Shown piece by piece: positions 7,589 through 15,493 of a stretch of 37,566 nucleotides of DNA. The DNA lies in NCBI GenBank assembly GCA_958370325.1, contig CATXJW010000018.1:1-37566 (forward strand). Reading direction: 5' to 3'. Below the pieces are notes generated by a model. It did no database searches. It was not told the origin of the DNA and saw only the letters and a list, made by a program, of their open reading frames with translations. The position numbers and the translations under genes are program-made. The stretch comes from an uncultured Collinsella sp. GTDB taxonomy: Bacteria > Actinomycetota > Coriobacteriia > Coriobacteriales > Coriobacteriaceae. Every line of letters starts with the position of its first letter. The stretch's first letter is position 1.

Positions 7589-10500
7589 ATGCCCACCACC
7601 TCAACCGACCCGCGCACCGCAGCCGCCGCGCTGCTGGTGCCCGGCACCACCTGCCACGGCTTTGCCGTCGAGCGCTGCGAGACCGTGCCCGAGCTCGACT
7701 CGGACGCTTACGTGCTGCGCCACGCCGCATCGGGCGCTCGCCTGCTGTACCTGGCGTGTGACGACGAGAACAAGGCCTTTGCCATTGGCTTTAAGACGCC
7801 GCCGGCCGATTCTACCGGCGTGTTCCATATTCTTGAGCACTCGGTGCTGTGCGGGTCGGCCAAGTTCCCCGTCAAGGAACCGTTTGTCGACCTGATCAAG
7901 AGCTCCATGCAGACGTTCCTCAACGCCATGACCTACCCCGACAAGACCATCTACCCCGTCGCCACCACCAACGAGCAGGACCTGTACAACCTGATGGACG
8001 TGTACCTGGACGCGGTATTCAACCCGGCCATCTACACCAAACCGACCATTTTTGAGCAGGAGGGCTGGCACTACGAGCTGGACCTGCCGGAGGGCGCCGA
8101 GGGCGAGAGCGACGGCAGCTCCGCGAGCCTGCGCGAGGGCACGCTGCGCTATAACGGCGTGGTGTTCAACGAGATGAAGGGCGCGCTGTCCGACCCCATG
8201 AGCGTGCTGGACGACGCCGTCAACGCCGCGCTCTATCCCGACACCGCCTATGCGCACGAGAGCGGCGGCGACCCGCGCGCGATTCCCGCGCTCACCTACG
8301 AGCAGTTCCTGGACACGCACGCGCGCCACTACAACCCCTCCAACTCCTACATCACGCTCTACGGCGACCTGGACGTGGACCGCGCGCTGGCCTTTTTGGA
8401 CGAGCGCTATCTGTCGCAGCCGAGCGCTGCGAGCCGCCGCATGGACGCAGCCGTTGCCGCCGGCGAAGACCCGTCCACGCTGGCACCCAATCCGCTGGGC
8501 GTGCAGGCGCCCGTGACCTGCGAGTACAAGCGTGTCGAGATGGCCACCACGCCCGAGAACGCCGTGGTGGGCCTGGGCCTGGTGCTGGGCAGCGCGCTCG
8601 ACCGCAAGCGCACGATCGCGGCGGATATCCTGTTTGAGGCACTGCTGGGCTCCAACGAAGCACCGGTTAAGAAGGCCATTCTGGCCGCCGGCCTGGGCGG
8701 CAACGTGGTGAGCTACACCGCGGCCGAGAGCCTGCAGCCCTACGAGCTCATCATGCTGCAAAACGCGCAGCCCGGCGTGGCGCGCGAGCTGCGCCGCGTG
8801 TTCCAAGACGCCTGCCGGGACCTATGCGAGCACGGCGTTCCGCGCGAGCGCCTGGAAGCCATTATCAGCAGCAACGAATACGACCTGCGCCAGCGCGACT
8901 ACGGCATCGCCGACGGCGTGGCCATTGCGTGCGACGCGCTGAGCACCTGGCTCTACGATGACGACGCCGCAACGCTGGCGCTCAAGTACGGCCCGGTGTA
9001 CGAGGAGCTGCGTGGCGAGCTGGACGGCAGCTATTTTGAGGACCTACTGCGCGAGCTCGTGCTGGAGAACGACCACATGGCACTGATCGAGCTGGTGCCG
9101 GTGGACGCCGCCGAGGGTTCGGAGGGTGCCGAGGCCGCTGAGCTGGCAGCCAAGCGCGACGCCATGACCGATGCCGAGCTGGCCGACGTGGTCGAGCGCA
9201 CGGCCGCGCTGCGTGCCGCGCAGGAGGCCGAGGACACGCCCGAGGACAAGGCCACGCTGCCGCGCCTGCGCGTGTCCGACATTGGCGAGGCGCGCCCCGA
9301 GCCGCCGCTGGTCGTGGACACGACCGCGCCCATCGTCTGTCTGCGCCACGACATCCCTACCAACCGCCTGGCCTACGCCATGCAGTATTTCGACCTGAGC
9401 TGCGTCGCGTTTGAGGACCTGCCCTACGTGACGCTGCTCTGCCGCCTGCTTAAGCAGCTGCCCACGCGCGAGCATTCGGCCGAGGAACTCGACAACCTGC
9501 TCGCTGGCAAGCTAGGCTTTTTGAGCTTTACGACCGAGGTCATGACCCAGCCCGACGTGGACGGCGTGCGCCCCTACCTGCTAGTGAGCGCCGGCGCCCT
9601 GTCCGAGAAGATCGATGCGCTGGCGAGCCTGCCGCGCGAGGTATGGTCGAGCACGCTGTTGGCAGACGCCGACGCCGACCGTGTGCGCGACGTGCTCACG
9701 CAGATTCGCATTGGGCTTGAGCAGGGCTTTATCAACAACGGCCACTCAGCGGCGCTCGGTCGCGCGATGAGCTACAGCTCGCCTTCGGCCGTGGTGCGCG
9801 AGCAGCTTTCGGGCGTTGATTTCTACCTGTTCCTTCGCGATCTGCTCGACCACTTTGACGAGCGCCTGGACGACCTGCGCGCCAAGCTTGCCGAGCTGGC
9901 AGGCCGCATCTTTGTGGCCGATGGCTGCATGGCGAGCTTTACCGGCAGCGACGAGGACTTTGACGCGTACTGGGATGCCGCGGGCGACCTGGGGCTGGGC
10001 GCGGGCGATGGTGCCGGCCGCGACGCGCTCGTGGTGCCGGCGCCGTGCGACCGCCACGAGGCCTTTGTCATCCCCAGCGACATCTGCTTTGCGGCAAGCG
10101 CGTGCGACCCGCGTCGCTTGGGGCTCGACGTGACGGGCGCCTGGGCCGTAGCCGCCAACGCGCTCTCCTACGACTACCTGTGGAACGAGATCCGCGTGAA
10201 GGGCGGTGCGTACGGCTGCGGATTCCGCGCGGCTGGCGAGCGCCAGACGGCGTTCTACACCTACCGCGACCCGGCGATCGACCCCTCGATTGAGCGCGTG
10301 GCGCGCGCAGGCGAATGGCTCGGCAGCTTTGCGCCCGACGAGGCCGCCTTCGAGGGCTTTATCGTGAGCTGCGTGAGCGGCATGGACGCGCCAGTGAAGC
10401 CGTACGCGCTCACCAAGCGCCGCAACACGACCTACCTGGCCGGACTCGATCCGCACGCGCGCGAGGAGCGTCGCGCCCAGATGCTCGCCGCCACGCCCGG

Positions 10501-10627
10501 TGAGCTGCGCTCGCTCGGCGCCGATGTCACGCGCATCGCAGCCGAGTCGCCCACCTGCGTCTTTGGCGGCCGCGACGTCATCGCAAAGAGCAACGCCGGC
10601 TTTAACGTAGTCGACCTGCTCGCCTAG
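7589..10627 (+). CDS. Insulinase-family (M16C, presequence-protease-like) peptidase
   Basis: This 1012-aa zinc metallopeptidase has the inverted zinc motif HILEH (residues 80-84) and a likely third ligand, Glu195, in VVFNEMKGALSDP. It has the long four-repeat architecture of PreP/M16C enzymes, with the C-terminal half containing RVKGGAYGCGFRA, typical of the inactive partner half. These enzymes degrade short or unfolded peptides; no signal peptide is seen, so it probably acts in the cytoplasm. An acidic linker rich in Ala/Glu (about residues 505-570) joins the halves. The ATG at 7589 has AAAGGAGA 6 nt upstream; an in-frame start at 7415 has no such support. Upstream, TATACT (7531-7536) is a possible -10. 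It is divergent from GntR1 and stands alone. Confidence 0.93.
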   Translation: MPTTSTDPRTAAAALLVPGTTCHGFAVERCETVPELDSDAYVLRHAASGARLLYLACDDENKAFAIGFKTPPADSTGVFHILEHSVLCGSAKFPVKEPFVDLIKSSMQTFLNAMTYPDKTIYPVATTNEQDLYNLMDVYLDAVFNPAIYTKPTIFEQEGWHYELDLPEGAEGESDGSSASLREGTLRYNGVVFNEMKGALSDPMSVLDDAVNAALYPDTAYAHESGGDPRAIPALTYEQFLDTHARHYNPSNSYITLYGDLDVDRALAFLDERYLSQPSAASRRMDAAVAAGEDPSTLAPNPLGVQAPVTCEYKRVEMATTPENAVVGLGLVLGSALDRKRTIAADILFEALLGSNEAPVKKAILAAGLGGNVVSYTAAESLQPYELIMLQNAQPGVARELRRVFQDACRDLCEHGVPRERLEAIISSNEYDLRQRDYGIADGVAIACDALSTWLYDDDAATLALKYGPVYEELRGELDGSYFEDLLRELVLENDHMALIELVPVDAAEGSEGAEAAELAAKRDAMTDAELADVVERTAALRAAQEAEDTPEDKATLPRLRVSDIGEARPEPPLVVDTTAPIVCLRHDIPTNRLAYAMQYFDLSCVAFEDLPYVTLLCRLLKQLPTREHSAEELDNLLAGKLGFLSFTTEVMTQPDVDGVRPYLLVSAGALSEKIDALASLPREVWSSTLLADADADRVRDVLTQIRIGLEQGFINNGHSAALGRAMSYSSPSAVVREQLSGVDFYLFLRDLLDHFDERLDDLRAKLAELAGRIFVADGCMASFTGSDEDFDAYWDAAGDLGLGAGDGAGRDALVVPAPCDRHEAFVIPSDICFAASACDPRRLGLDVTGAWAVAANALSYDYLWNEIRVKGGAYGCGFRAAGERQTAFYTYRDPAIDPSIERVARAGEWLGSFAPDEAAFEGFIVSCVSGMDAPVKPYALTKRRNTTYLAGLDPHAREERRAQMLAATPGELRSLGADVTRIAAESPTCVFGGRDVIAKSNAGFNVVDLLA

Positions 10628-10632
10628 CCATC

Positions 10633-10673
10633 AAAGGTAGATTTTTGGGACATGCCTAAAAATCTACCTTTTT
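10633..10673 (+). repeat. Palindromic element K, copy 1; likely terminator of the M16 gene
   Basis: AAAGGTAGATTTTT and its complement AAAAATCTACCTTTTT flank a GGGACATGCC centre, 6 bp after the M16 stop. The stem followed by a T-run can act as a terminator. A second, partly degraded copy in reverse orientation is at 13412-13446. Confidence 0.75.
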
Positions 10674-10677
10674 CTTT

Positions 10678-10731
10678 GGGGCGGTCGGGGCGGAGCGAAC
10701 CAGCTTTGGCACGGGACGCCCCGCCCCGCCC
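10678..10731. repeat. GC-rich imperfect inverted repeat
   Basis: GGGGCGGTCGGGGCG (10678-10692) can pair imperfectly with CGCCCCGCCCCGCCC (10717-10731). It sits in a 418-bp gene-free stretch (10628-11046) that is packed with palindromic elements. Confidence 0.4.
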
Positions 10732-10738
10732 GCCGGTT

Positions 10739-10797
10739 TGTCTCGATCTGTAACAGGTAGACGAGAATATGGGCTCCAAACGTTACAGATCGAGACA
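10739..10797. repeat. Palindromic element L, copy 1 (59 bp)
   Basis: TGTCTCGATCTGTAAC (10739-10754) and its exact complement (10782-10797) flank a 27-nt loop. A similar 59-bp element follows 81 bp later. Confidence 0.8.
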
Positions 10798-10819
10798 GTT
10801 TTGGGCGACACCGGCCCTT

Positions 10820-10878
10820 TATCTCAATCTGTAACACCTAGGCCCATTTTTGCCGAGTAACTGTTACAGATTTAGACA
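10820..10878. repeat. Palindromic element L, copy 2 (59 bp)
   Basis: Arms of 17 bp (10820-10836 and 10862-10878) with three mismatches flank a 25-nt loop. The arm core ATCTGTAAC is shared with copy 1. The loop matches copy 1 best when inverted (ATGGGCY). Confidence 0.75.
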
Positions 10879-10905
10879 AACTGCCGCAGAAGCTTGTCCT
10901 CGGCC

Positions 10906-10946
10906 AAAACCACCACGAAGGGGACAGGCACCTTTGTGGTGGTGGT
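10906..10946. repeat. Palindromic element E, copy 1
   Basis: AAAACCACCACGAAGG and CCTTTGTGGTGGT flank a GGGGACAGGCACC core. A second copy in the opposite orientation is the hairpin after hicB at 11651-11694. It lies just upstream of the hicA promoter. Confidence 0.75.
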
Positions 10947-10957
10947 GGTTCGAACAC

Positions 10958-10986
10958 TTGTTCCATACGTACATGTGTTCTATAGT
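10958..10986 (+). promoter_or_regulatory. Predicted hicAB promoter
   Basis: TTGTTC (10958-10963) and TATAGT (10981-10986) are separated by exactly 17 bp. GAACAC/GTGTTC (10952-10957/10975-10980) and CCATAC/GTATGG (10963-10968/10985-10990) form overlapping inverted repeats that could be extra operator sites. Confidence 0.5.
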
Positions 10987-11011
10987 ATGGATGATTGCAT
11001 CGGACTTAAAT

Positions 11012-11032
11012 TGCAACTAGAATATAGTTGCA
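11012..11032. promoter_or_regulatory. Candidate HicB operator
   Basis: TGCAACTA (11012-11019) and TAGTTGCA (11025-11032) are perfect 8-bp arms with a 5-bp spacer, between the predicted promoter and the hicA start. Autoregulation by the ribbon-helix-helix antitoxin is usual in this family. Confidence 0.5.
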
Positions 11033-11046
11033 GAATGTGAGGCGGG

Positions 11047-11310
11047 ATGACTCGAGCCGATAAACTCATCGCCCAACTGTTTAGCTGCCCCTCGACGTAT
11101 CGGTATGCCGATTTTTTAAAAGTCATGGCCTCATATGGCTTTGAAATGGACAGCAAGGGCAAGACATCCGGATCGCGCGTTCGCTTTTACAGGCCATCGG
11201 ACGGCAGAATGTTCGTGATGCACGCACCCCATCCATCTGACGAATTGACGGCGGGAACCATCCGAAACATCGTTCGATTTCTACAAGATGTCGGAGGCAG
11301 CCATGAGTAA
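11047..11310 (+). CDS. hicA: HicA-family toxin
   Basis: This 87-aa protein resembles HicA mRNA-interferase toxins, which have a double-stranded-RNA-binding-like fold. Residues YADFLKVMASYGFEMDSKGKTSGSRVRFYRP and the HAPHPSDEL...IRNIVRFLQDVG tail follow the pattern of the family variant with an HxPHP box. The active His of HicA toxins normally lies near the GSR..F strand; here the clearest histidines are in HAPHP, so assignment of the catalytic residue is uncertain. The stop codon overlaps the hicB start by 8 bp, the usual coupled toxin-antitoxin layout. A purine-rich stretch (GAGGCGGG) precedes the ATG. A promoter and an operator-like palindrome lie just upstream. Confidence 0.85.
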   Translation: MTRADKLIAQLFSCPSTYRYADFLKVMASYGFEMDSKGKTSGSRVRFYRPSDGRMFVMHAPHPSDELTAGTIRNIVRFLQDVGGSHE

Positions 11311-11632
11311 CGTTTTGGCTTACAAGGGTTATTTCGCCCCGGTCGAGTTCGATGCCGAACAGCACGTGCTGACAGGTATGGTCGCCGGCATTAGGGACGC
11401 AATTGTATTTGAAGGCTCCACGGTTGAAGAAGTGGAGCGATGCTTCCACGACGCCGTCGACGATTACCTTGAGTTTTGTGCCGAAAAGGGCAAGGAACCA
11501 GAGCGGGCTTTTAAGGGCTCATTCAATGTGAGAACAGGCTCCGAGCTTCACAAGCAGGCAGCACTGGCGGCGGCAAAGAAGGGTGAATCGCTTAACAAAT
11601 TTGTGGCCGAAGCAATCGCCGCGGCGTTGTAA
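11303..11632 (+). CDS. hicB: HicB-family antitoxin
   Basis: This 109-aa antitoxin pairs with the upstream HicA toxin. Its N-terminal half (YKGYFAPVEFDAEQHVLTGMVAGIRDAIVFEGSTVEEVERCFHDAVDDYL) is the HicB partial RNase-H-like fold. The C-terminal part (GSFNVRTGSELHKQAALAAAKKGESLNKFVAEAI) is a ribbon-helix-helix DNA-binding domain. The ATG at 11303 has GGAGG (11293-11297) 5 nt upstream and is preferred to the in-frame ATG at 11288. The palindromic hairpin after the stop can terminate the operon. Confidence 0.9.
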   Translation: MSNVLAYKGYFAPVEFDAEQHVLTGMVAGIRDAIVFEGSTVEEVERCFHDAVDDYLEFCAEKGKEPERAFKGSFNVRTGSELHKQAALAAAKKGESLNKFVAEAIAAAL

Positions 11633-11650
11633 TAGAGACGAGTCGCCATC

Positions 11651-11694
11651 AAAACCACCACGAGGGTGCCTGTGTTCCCTTCGTGGTGGTTTTC
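11651..11694 (+). repeat. Palindromic element E, copy 2; likely terminator of hicAB
   Basis: AAAACCACCACGA and TCGTGGTGGTTTT flank a GGGTGCCTG core, 18 bp after the hicB stop. It is the same family as 10906-10946, in the opposite orientation, and ends in TTTT. Confidence 0.75.
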
Positions 11695-11710
11695 GCTGTT
11701 TGCCCAGATA

Positions 11711-11749
11711 AAACCTGCCAAAATAAACCTGTCCCTTTTTGGTAGGTTT
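11711..11749. repeat. Palindromic element A, copy 1
   Basis: AAACCTGCCAAAA and TTTTTGGTAGGTTT flank TAAACCTGTCCC. It lies directly before the ribosome binding site of the cyclo-ligase gene. Other copies are at 21695-21732, 22364-22400 and 29738-29776. Confidence 0.8.
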
Positions 11750-11765
11750 GGGAGAGGAAGCCGGG

Positions 11766-12362
11766 ATGGACAAGGCTGAGTTGCGGCGGGCGGTGATTGC
11801 TCGGCGTGATGCTCTTGATTTGGACTTGCGGGCGGCGAAGTCTGCTGATATCTGTGCGCGACTGGTTGAGCTGCTGGGCCGCTTGGATGCCGCGGCGCCG
11901 CACACCGTTGCCGTCTATGCCGCGATGGGTTCCGAAGTCGACTCAGCCGCGTTTGCCGCAGCTGCCGCCAAACGTGGCTGGCGCGTGGCCTATCCGTGCA
12001 TGCTCTCGGCAACAGACACCGCAGCTTGTGGCCAGCGCATGTGCATGCGGGCAGTTGCCGTCAGCGATGCGTCCGCGGTGCCGTTTATCGCCCACCCCAC
12101 GCGGACCTTCGCGGCCACGGACATCGACAGCGGCCGCTTCCCTATCGTGCCTGCCGAGGCTCTCGACATGATTATCGTGCCACTCGTAGCCTTCGACCGC
12201 GCCGGCGCGCGCCTGGGCTACGGCGGCGGCTGCTATGACCGCTACCTGCCCATGCTCTCACCCGCATGCCAAATCATCGGCATCGCCTTTGACGAGCAGC
12301 GTGTCGACCACGTCCCCACCGACGCCCACGACCTGCCGCTACCCCACATCATCAGCGCCTAA
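11766..12362 (+). CDS. 5-formyltetrahydrofolate cyclo-ligase
   Basis: This 198-aa enzyme converts 5-formyl-THF to 5,10-methenyl-THF with ATP, recycling a storage folate. The N-terminal KAELRRAVIARRDAL helix and the conserved RLGYGGGCYDRYLP loop (about residues 151-164) identify the family; the usual GGGYYD is GGGCYD here. MIIVPLVAFDRAGARLG precedes it. The ATG at 11766 follows a GGGAGAGG stretch about 8 nt upstream. An in-frame TTG at 11739 lies inside palindromic element A and is unlikely. The gene converges on metA with 23 bp between the two stop codons. Confidence 0.92.
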   Translation: MDKAELRRAVIARRDALDLDLRAAKSADICARLVELLGRLDAAAPHTVAVYAAMGSEVDSAAFAAAAAKRGWRVAYPCMLSATDTAACGQRMCMRAVAVSDASAVPFIAHPTRTFAATDIDSGRFPIVPAEALDMIIVPLVAFDRAGARLGYGGGCYDRYLPMLSPACQIIGIAFDEQRVDHVPTDAHDLPLPHIISA

Positions 12363-12385
12363 CGGCTGGCGCACCTCCTGACGGC

Positions 12386-13312
12386 CTAGTGCTCCTCGCC
12401 GGCGCGGGCCAGGTCGTAGGGCGTGGTCTGGTAGACGTAGTAGTTGAGCCAGTTGGTGTAGAACAGCTGAGCCTGGCTGCGCCAGACGTTGCGCGGCTCG
12501 GCGGTGGGGTCGTCGCCCGGGAAGTAATGCGCCGGCACCTCCGGGTTGAGCCCGCGCTTCACGTCGCGCTCGTACTCCAGGCGCAGCGTGTCGGTATCGT
12601 ACTCGGGATGGCCAAAGACAAAGAAACGGCGGCTGTCGGTCGACTTGACGATGTATAGGCCTACCTCGTCGGACACGGCCACGACCTCAAGCTGCGGCTC
12701 AGCCTCCACGTCCTCGCGGCGCACATCGGTGTTGCGCGAATGCACGGCATAGAAGCGGTCGTCGAAGCCGCGGACCAGCGGGCTTTGCGGCTTCACCAGA
12801 TAATGCTCGAACACGCCACTTGCCTTGGCCGGTAGATCGTACTTCTGAATGCCGTAATGGTGATACAGGCCAGCCTGCGCGCCCCAGCAAATGTGCAGCG
12901 TAGAGTGCACGTGCGTAGTGGACCAATCCATGATCTGACAGAGCTCGGGCCAGTAGTCGACCTCCTCGAACGGCATCTGCTCCACCGGCGCGCCCGTGAT
13001 GATCAGGCCGTCGTAGTGGATGTCGCGGATGTCGTCGAATGTGCGGTAAAACGTCTCCAGGTGGCCGGCGCTCACGTGCGTGGCCTCGTGCGTCTTGGTG
13101 CGCAGCAGGTCCACCTCCACCTGCAGCGGCGTGTTGGAGAGCTTGCGCATGATCTGCGTCTCGGTGGCGATTTTGGTGGGCATGAGGTTGAGGATGAGCA
13201 CGCGCAGCGGACGGATGTCCTGGTGCAGCGCGCGGTACTCGGTCATGACAAAGATGTTCTCGCTCTCGAGCTGCGCGGCGGCAGGGAGGGCGTCGGGGAT
13301 GCGAATGGGCAT
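12386..13312 (-). CDS. metA: Homoserine O-acyltransferase (MetA family), probably acetyl-CoA type
   Basis: This 308-aa enzyme acylates homoserine, the first committed step of methionine synthesis. The nucleophile Cys142 is in HICWGAQAG, and the triad partners His235 and Glu237 are in FGHPEYD, at the same positions as in E. coli MetA. Residue 111 is Glu (GAPVEQMPFEEVDYW). In this family Glu111 marks acetyl-CoA users and Gly111 succinyl-CoA users, so acetyltransferase activity is predicted. AAGGAGC precedes the ATG by about 5 nt. I looked upstream for a SAM riboswitch and saw none, so control is unclear. Confidence 0.95.
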   Translation of the reverse strand: MPIRIPDALPAAAQLESENIFVMTEYRALHQDIRPLRVLILNLMPTKIATETQIMRKLSNTPLQVEVDLLRTKTHEATHVSAGHLETFYRTFDDIRDIHYDGLIITGAPVEQMPFEEVDYWPELCQIMDWSTTHVHSTLHICWGAQAGLYHHYGIQKYDLPAKASGVFEHYLVKPQSPLVRGFDDRFYAVHSRNTDVRREDVEAEPQLEVVAVSDEVGLYIVKSTDSRRFFVFGHPEYDTDTLRLEYERDVKRGLNPEVPAHYFPGDDPTAEPRNVWRSQAQLFYTNWLNYYVYQTTPYDLARAGEEH

Positions 13313-13411
13313 GGATGCTCCTTACGAGTCAGTTGCAGCTATGGTACAACGAGCAGCCCCATCCGCGCGAGCACATCGCCCAGCGATGCCGTCAGCGGCC
13401 CAAATCACTCC

Positions 13412-13446
13412 AAAAGTAGAGAATAAGGCATGTCCCAAAAATCTAC
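13412..13446. repeat. Palindromic element K, copy 2 (degraded arm)
   Basis: On the minus strand GTAGATTTTTGGGACATGCC matches copy 1 at 10638 exactly; the other arm has diverged. It lies between metA and the dehydrogenase gene, which are divergent. Confidence 0.65.
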
Positions 13447-13523
13447 GGCGCTTTAGCCTAGCAAAGTGGCAGCAGGACGCTACAATGGTTCGACGCGAAA
13501 AACTCGGCCGAAAGGATACATAT

Positions 13524-14501
13524 ATGTACCAGACGCGTAAGATCGGTGTGGTCGGCCAGGGCCACGTAGGAGCACATGTCGCCAATAGCCTGCTTATGCA
13601 GGGCATTGCCGACGAGCTGTACCTGTGCGATATCAACGAGGCCAAGGTGACGTCCGAGGTTCAGGACCTGCGCGACTCCCTTTCGTTTGTTCCGTATAAC
13701 ACCAAGATCGTCAACTGCTACGACCACTACGAGGAGCTGGCCTGCTGCGACGTCATCGTCAACGCCGCCGGCAAGGTCGCGCTGGCCGCCGGCAACCGCG
13801 ACGGCGAGCTGTTCTTTACCACCGATGCCGCCCGCACCTTTGCCAAGCGCATCGTCGACGCCGACTTTGACGGCATCTTCGTGAGCATCTCCAACCCCTG
13901 CGACGTCGTGTGCACCGAGCTGTGGCACCTGACCGGCTACGATCCCAAGAAGATCATCGGCTCGGGCTGCGGTCTGGACTCCGCCCGCCTGCGCACCGAG
14001 ATCTCCAAGAAGGTCGGCGTGAGCCCCAAGTCCATCGACGCCTACATGATCGGCGAGCACGGCTTTAGCCAGCTGGCCGCCTTTAAGGCCGCAACCGTCG
14101 CCGGCAAGAGCCTTAACGAGCTCCAGGCCGAGAACCCCGACAAGTACGCCTTTGACCACATGGAGGTCGAGGAGCTCGCGCGCAAGGGCGGCTATGTGAC
14201 CTACCAGGGCAAGCAGTGCACCGAGTACGCCGTCGCCAACTCCGCCGCGCGCGTCTGCGCCGCCGTGCTGCACAACGAGCACGCCGTGCTTTCGGCCTCT
14301 ACGCTCATGACCGGCCAGTATGGCGAGGAGGGCATCTTCACCTCCCTGCCGTGCGTGATCGGTGCCGAGGGCGTCGAGGAGGTCTACACGCTCGACCTGT
14401 CCGAGTACGAGCTCGAGGGCTTCCACAAGAGCTGCCAGCACATCCGCGACAACATCGCCCAGCTCGACTGGTGGGATGCCGAGGCCTACGACGCAAAGTA
14501 A
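13524..14501 (+). CDS. L-lactate/malate-family dehydrogenase, L-2-hydroxyisocaproate dehydrogenase-like
   Basis: This 325-aa NAD-dependent oxidoreductase is of the LDH/MDH superfamily. The Rossmann motif is GQGHVGAHVA (residues 10-19), with the acidic Asp of LCDINEAKV binding the ribose. SISNPCDVV and GEHGFSQ follow, giving the catalytic His within GEHG. The substrate loop AAGKVALAAGNRDGEL lacks the Gln or Arg pattern of true LDH or MDH and resembles the GNIKLQ...GDR loop of L-2-hydroxyisocaproate dehydrogenase. It may therefore reduce branched 2-oxo acids. The ATG at 13524 has AAAGGA upstream; earlier in-frame ATGs run through metA antisense sequence. TACAAT (13481-13486) is a possible -10. 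A strong terminator follows. Confidence 0.85.
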   Translation: MYQTRKIGVVGQGHVGAHVANSLLMQGIADELYLCDINEAKVTSEVQDLRDSLSFVPYNTKIVNCYDHYEELACCDVIVNAAGKVALAAGNRDGELFFTTDAARTFAKRIVDADFDGIFVSISNPCDVVCTELWHLTGYDPKKIIGSGCGLDSARLRTEISKKVGVSPKSIDAYMIGEHGFSQLAAFKAATVAGKSLNELQAENPDKYAFDHMEVEELARKGGYVTYQGKQCTEYAVANSAARVCAAVLHNEHAVLSASTLMTGQYGEEGIFTSLPCVIGAEGVEEVYTLDLSEYELEGFHKSCQHIRDNIAQLDWWDAEAYDAK

Positions 14502-14544
14502 GCGTCGGTTGCCGCGACACCTCGCGAATCTAAGCGCGATACCA

Positions 14545-14585
14545 AGCGGGCCGCGCCGGAAATCCCCGGCGCGGCCCGCTTTTTT
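14545..14585 (+). terminator. Rho-independent terminator after the dehydrogenase
   Basis: AGCGGGCCGCGCCGG (14545-14559) pairs perfectly with CCGGCGCGGCCCGCT (14566-14580) over a 6-nt loop, followed by a T-run. Confidence 0.93.
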
Positions 14586-14609
14586 GACTCGCGCTGCGCC
14601 CTTGCGAAT

Positions 14610-14790
14610 CGAAGGTGAATGCTTTTCCGCGAAGTGAACGAGCAAAAATGAACCCCCGAAGCATCCACGCTTTTCAGGCGCCGTTTCCTGCGGTTTCGCC
14701 GAGTTTTTCCTGCAGTTTTGGCATCAAAAAGTGTGGATGCTTCGGGGTCCAAAATAGGTCGTTCACTTCGCGGAAAAGTATTCACCTTCG
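14610..14790. repeat. 181-bp long inverted repeat (MITE-like)
   Basis: About 65 bp at the left (14610-14674) and right (14726-14790) are complementary with scattered mismatches; both ends start CGAAGGTGAAT when read inward. Conserved blocks inside are TTTTCCGCGAAGTGAACGA and CCCGAAGCATCCAC. The middle (14675-14725) is unpaired. It fills most of the 314-bp gap between the dehydrogenase and cyclase genes. There is no ORF of note. Confidence 0.85.
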
Positions 14791-14816
14791 TTTTTCGACA
14801 GATGGAACAGGGCGCT

Positions 14817-15464
14817 TTAATCCTCAAACCACGCGATTGCGCGAATGGGCGAGCCGTCGCAATCCTCGATTTTGAGCGGTGCGCAGCTAAACCAGAACAG
14901 ATCGTCGCCGCAACAGTCCAAGTCCTTTAGATTCTCGATGTTGACGATATCGCATGCGCGGAACAACTTCTTGTGGCGCGTCAGGTTTTCGTCCGCGATG
15001 GGGTCGAGTCCAATTACATCAAAGCCGATGCCCTTGTAGCCGCCGTCGATGATCAGGTCCAACACTTCGTCGTCCAAGCAAGGATAGTCGCCAAAGTACG
15101 CCTCGGTTCCCCAGCGCTTATCCCAACCCAAGTTGAACAGCAAAAACTCGGCCTGGGTCACCTTATCGCCATAGGGACGGAGTTGCTCCACAGTAATGGC
15201 CTCACCCTCGGCGAGCATGCGGCAATCGACAACCAATGCCCTGCCTATAAACTGGCTTGCCGGAAACGCATCGAGCGTCGTGCGGTCGGCAAACAGATGC
15301 GCCGGTGGATCCATATGCGTCCCCGTATGGGTGTACATCTGCATGAGCGTCTCTTTAAATCCGTCGTGCTCGTAGGTACTCGCTGGCAGCAGCTTGGGTG
15401 TATCGGCTCCGGGAAATACCGGCATGTCTTCCCTAATCGTGTGAGTCAAATCAAGCACGCGCAT
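14817..15464 (-). CDS. Cyclase-family metal-dependent hydrolase (kynurenine formamidase-like)
   Basis: This 215-aa protein has the family signature HxGTHxDxPxH as HTGTHMDPPAH (about residues 46-56), the metal-binding site. RVLDLTHTIREDMPVFPG at the N-terminus and the KGIGFDVIGLDPI stretch also fit. Family members hydrolyse formylkynurenine or cyclic amides; the substrate here is not known, and other tryptophan-pathway genes are absent. The ATG at 15464 follows GGGGA by 6 nt; an upstream in-frame ATG at 15491 lacks such a site. The stop is only 27 bp from the 181-bp inverted repeat. Confidence 0.87.
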   Translation of the reverse strand: MRVLDLTHTIREDMPVFPGADTPKLLPASTYEHDGFKETLMQMYTHTGTHMDPPAHLFADRTTLDAFPASQFIGRALVVDCRMLAEGEAITVEQLRPYGDKVTQAEFLLFNLGWDKRWGTEAYFGDYPCLDDEVLDLIIDGGYKGIGFDVIGLDPIADENLTRHKKLFRACDIVNIENLKDLDCCGDDLFWFSCAPLKIEDCDGSPIRAIAWFED

Positions 15465-15493
15465 GTTCAGTCCCCATTTCTTTCTTGGCAAAG

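Noticed and set aside
7601..8806. 401-codon frame opposite the M16 peptidase, and similar long frames opposite recQ and the SIS genes
   Set aside because: They are antisense shadows of high-GC genes with clear families on the other strand; no ribosome binding sites or motifs support them.
13080..13523. N-terminal extension of the dehydrogenase gene
   Set aside because: The frame stays open by chance through antisense metA; the Rossmann motif begins right after the ATG at 13524, which has a good ribosome binding site.
13313..13523. SAM riboswitch before metA
   Set aside because: No conserved SAM-aptamer core or terminator is visible in the leader; the only structure is a degraded copy of palindromic element K.
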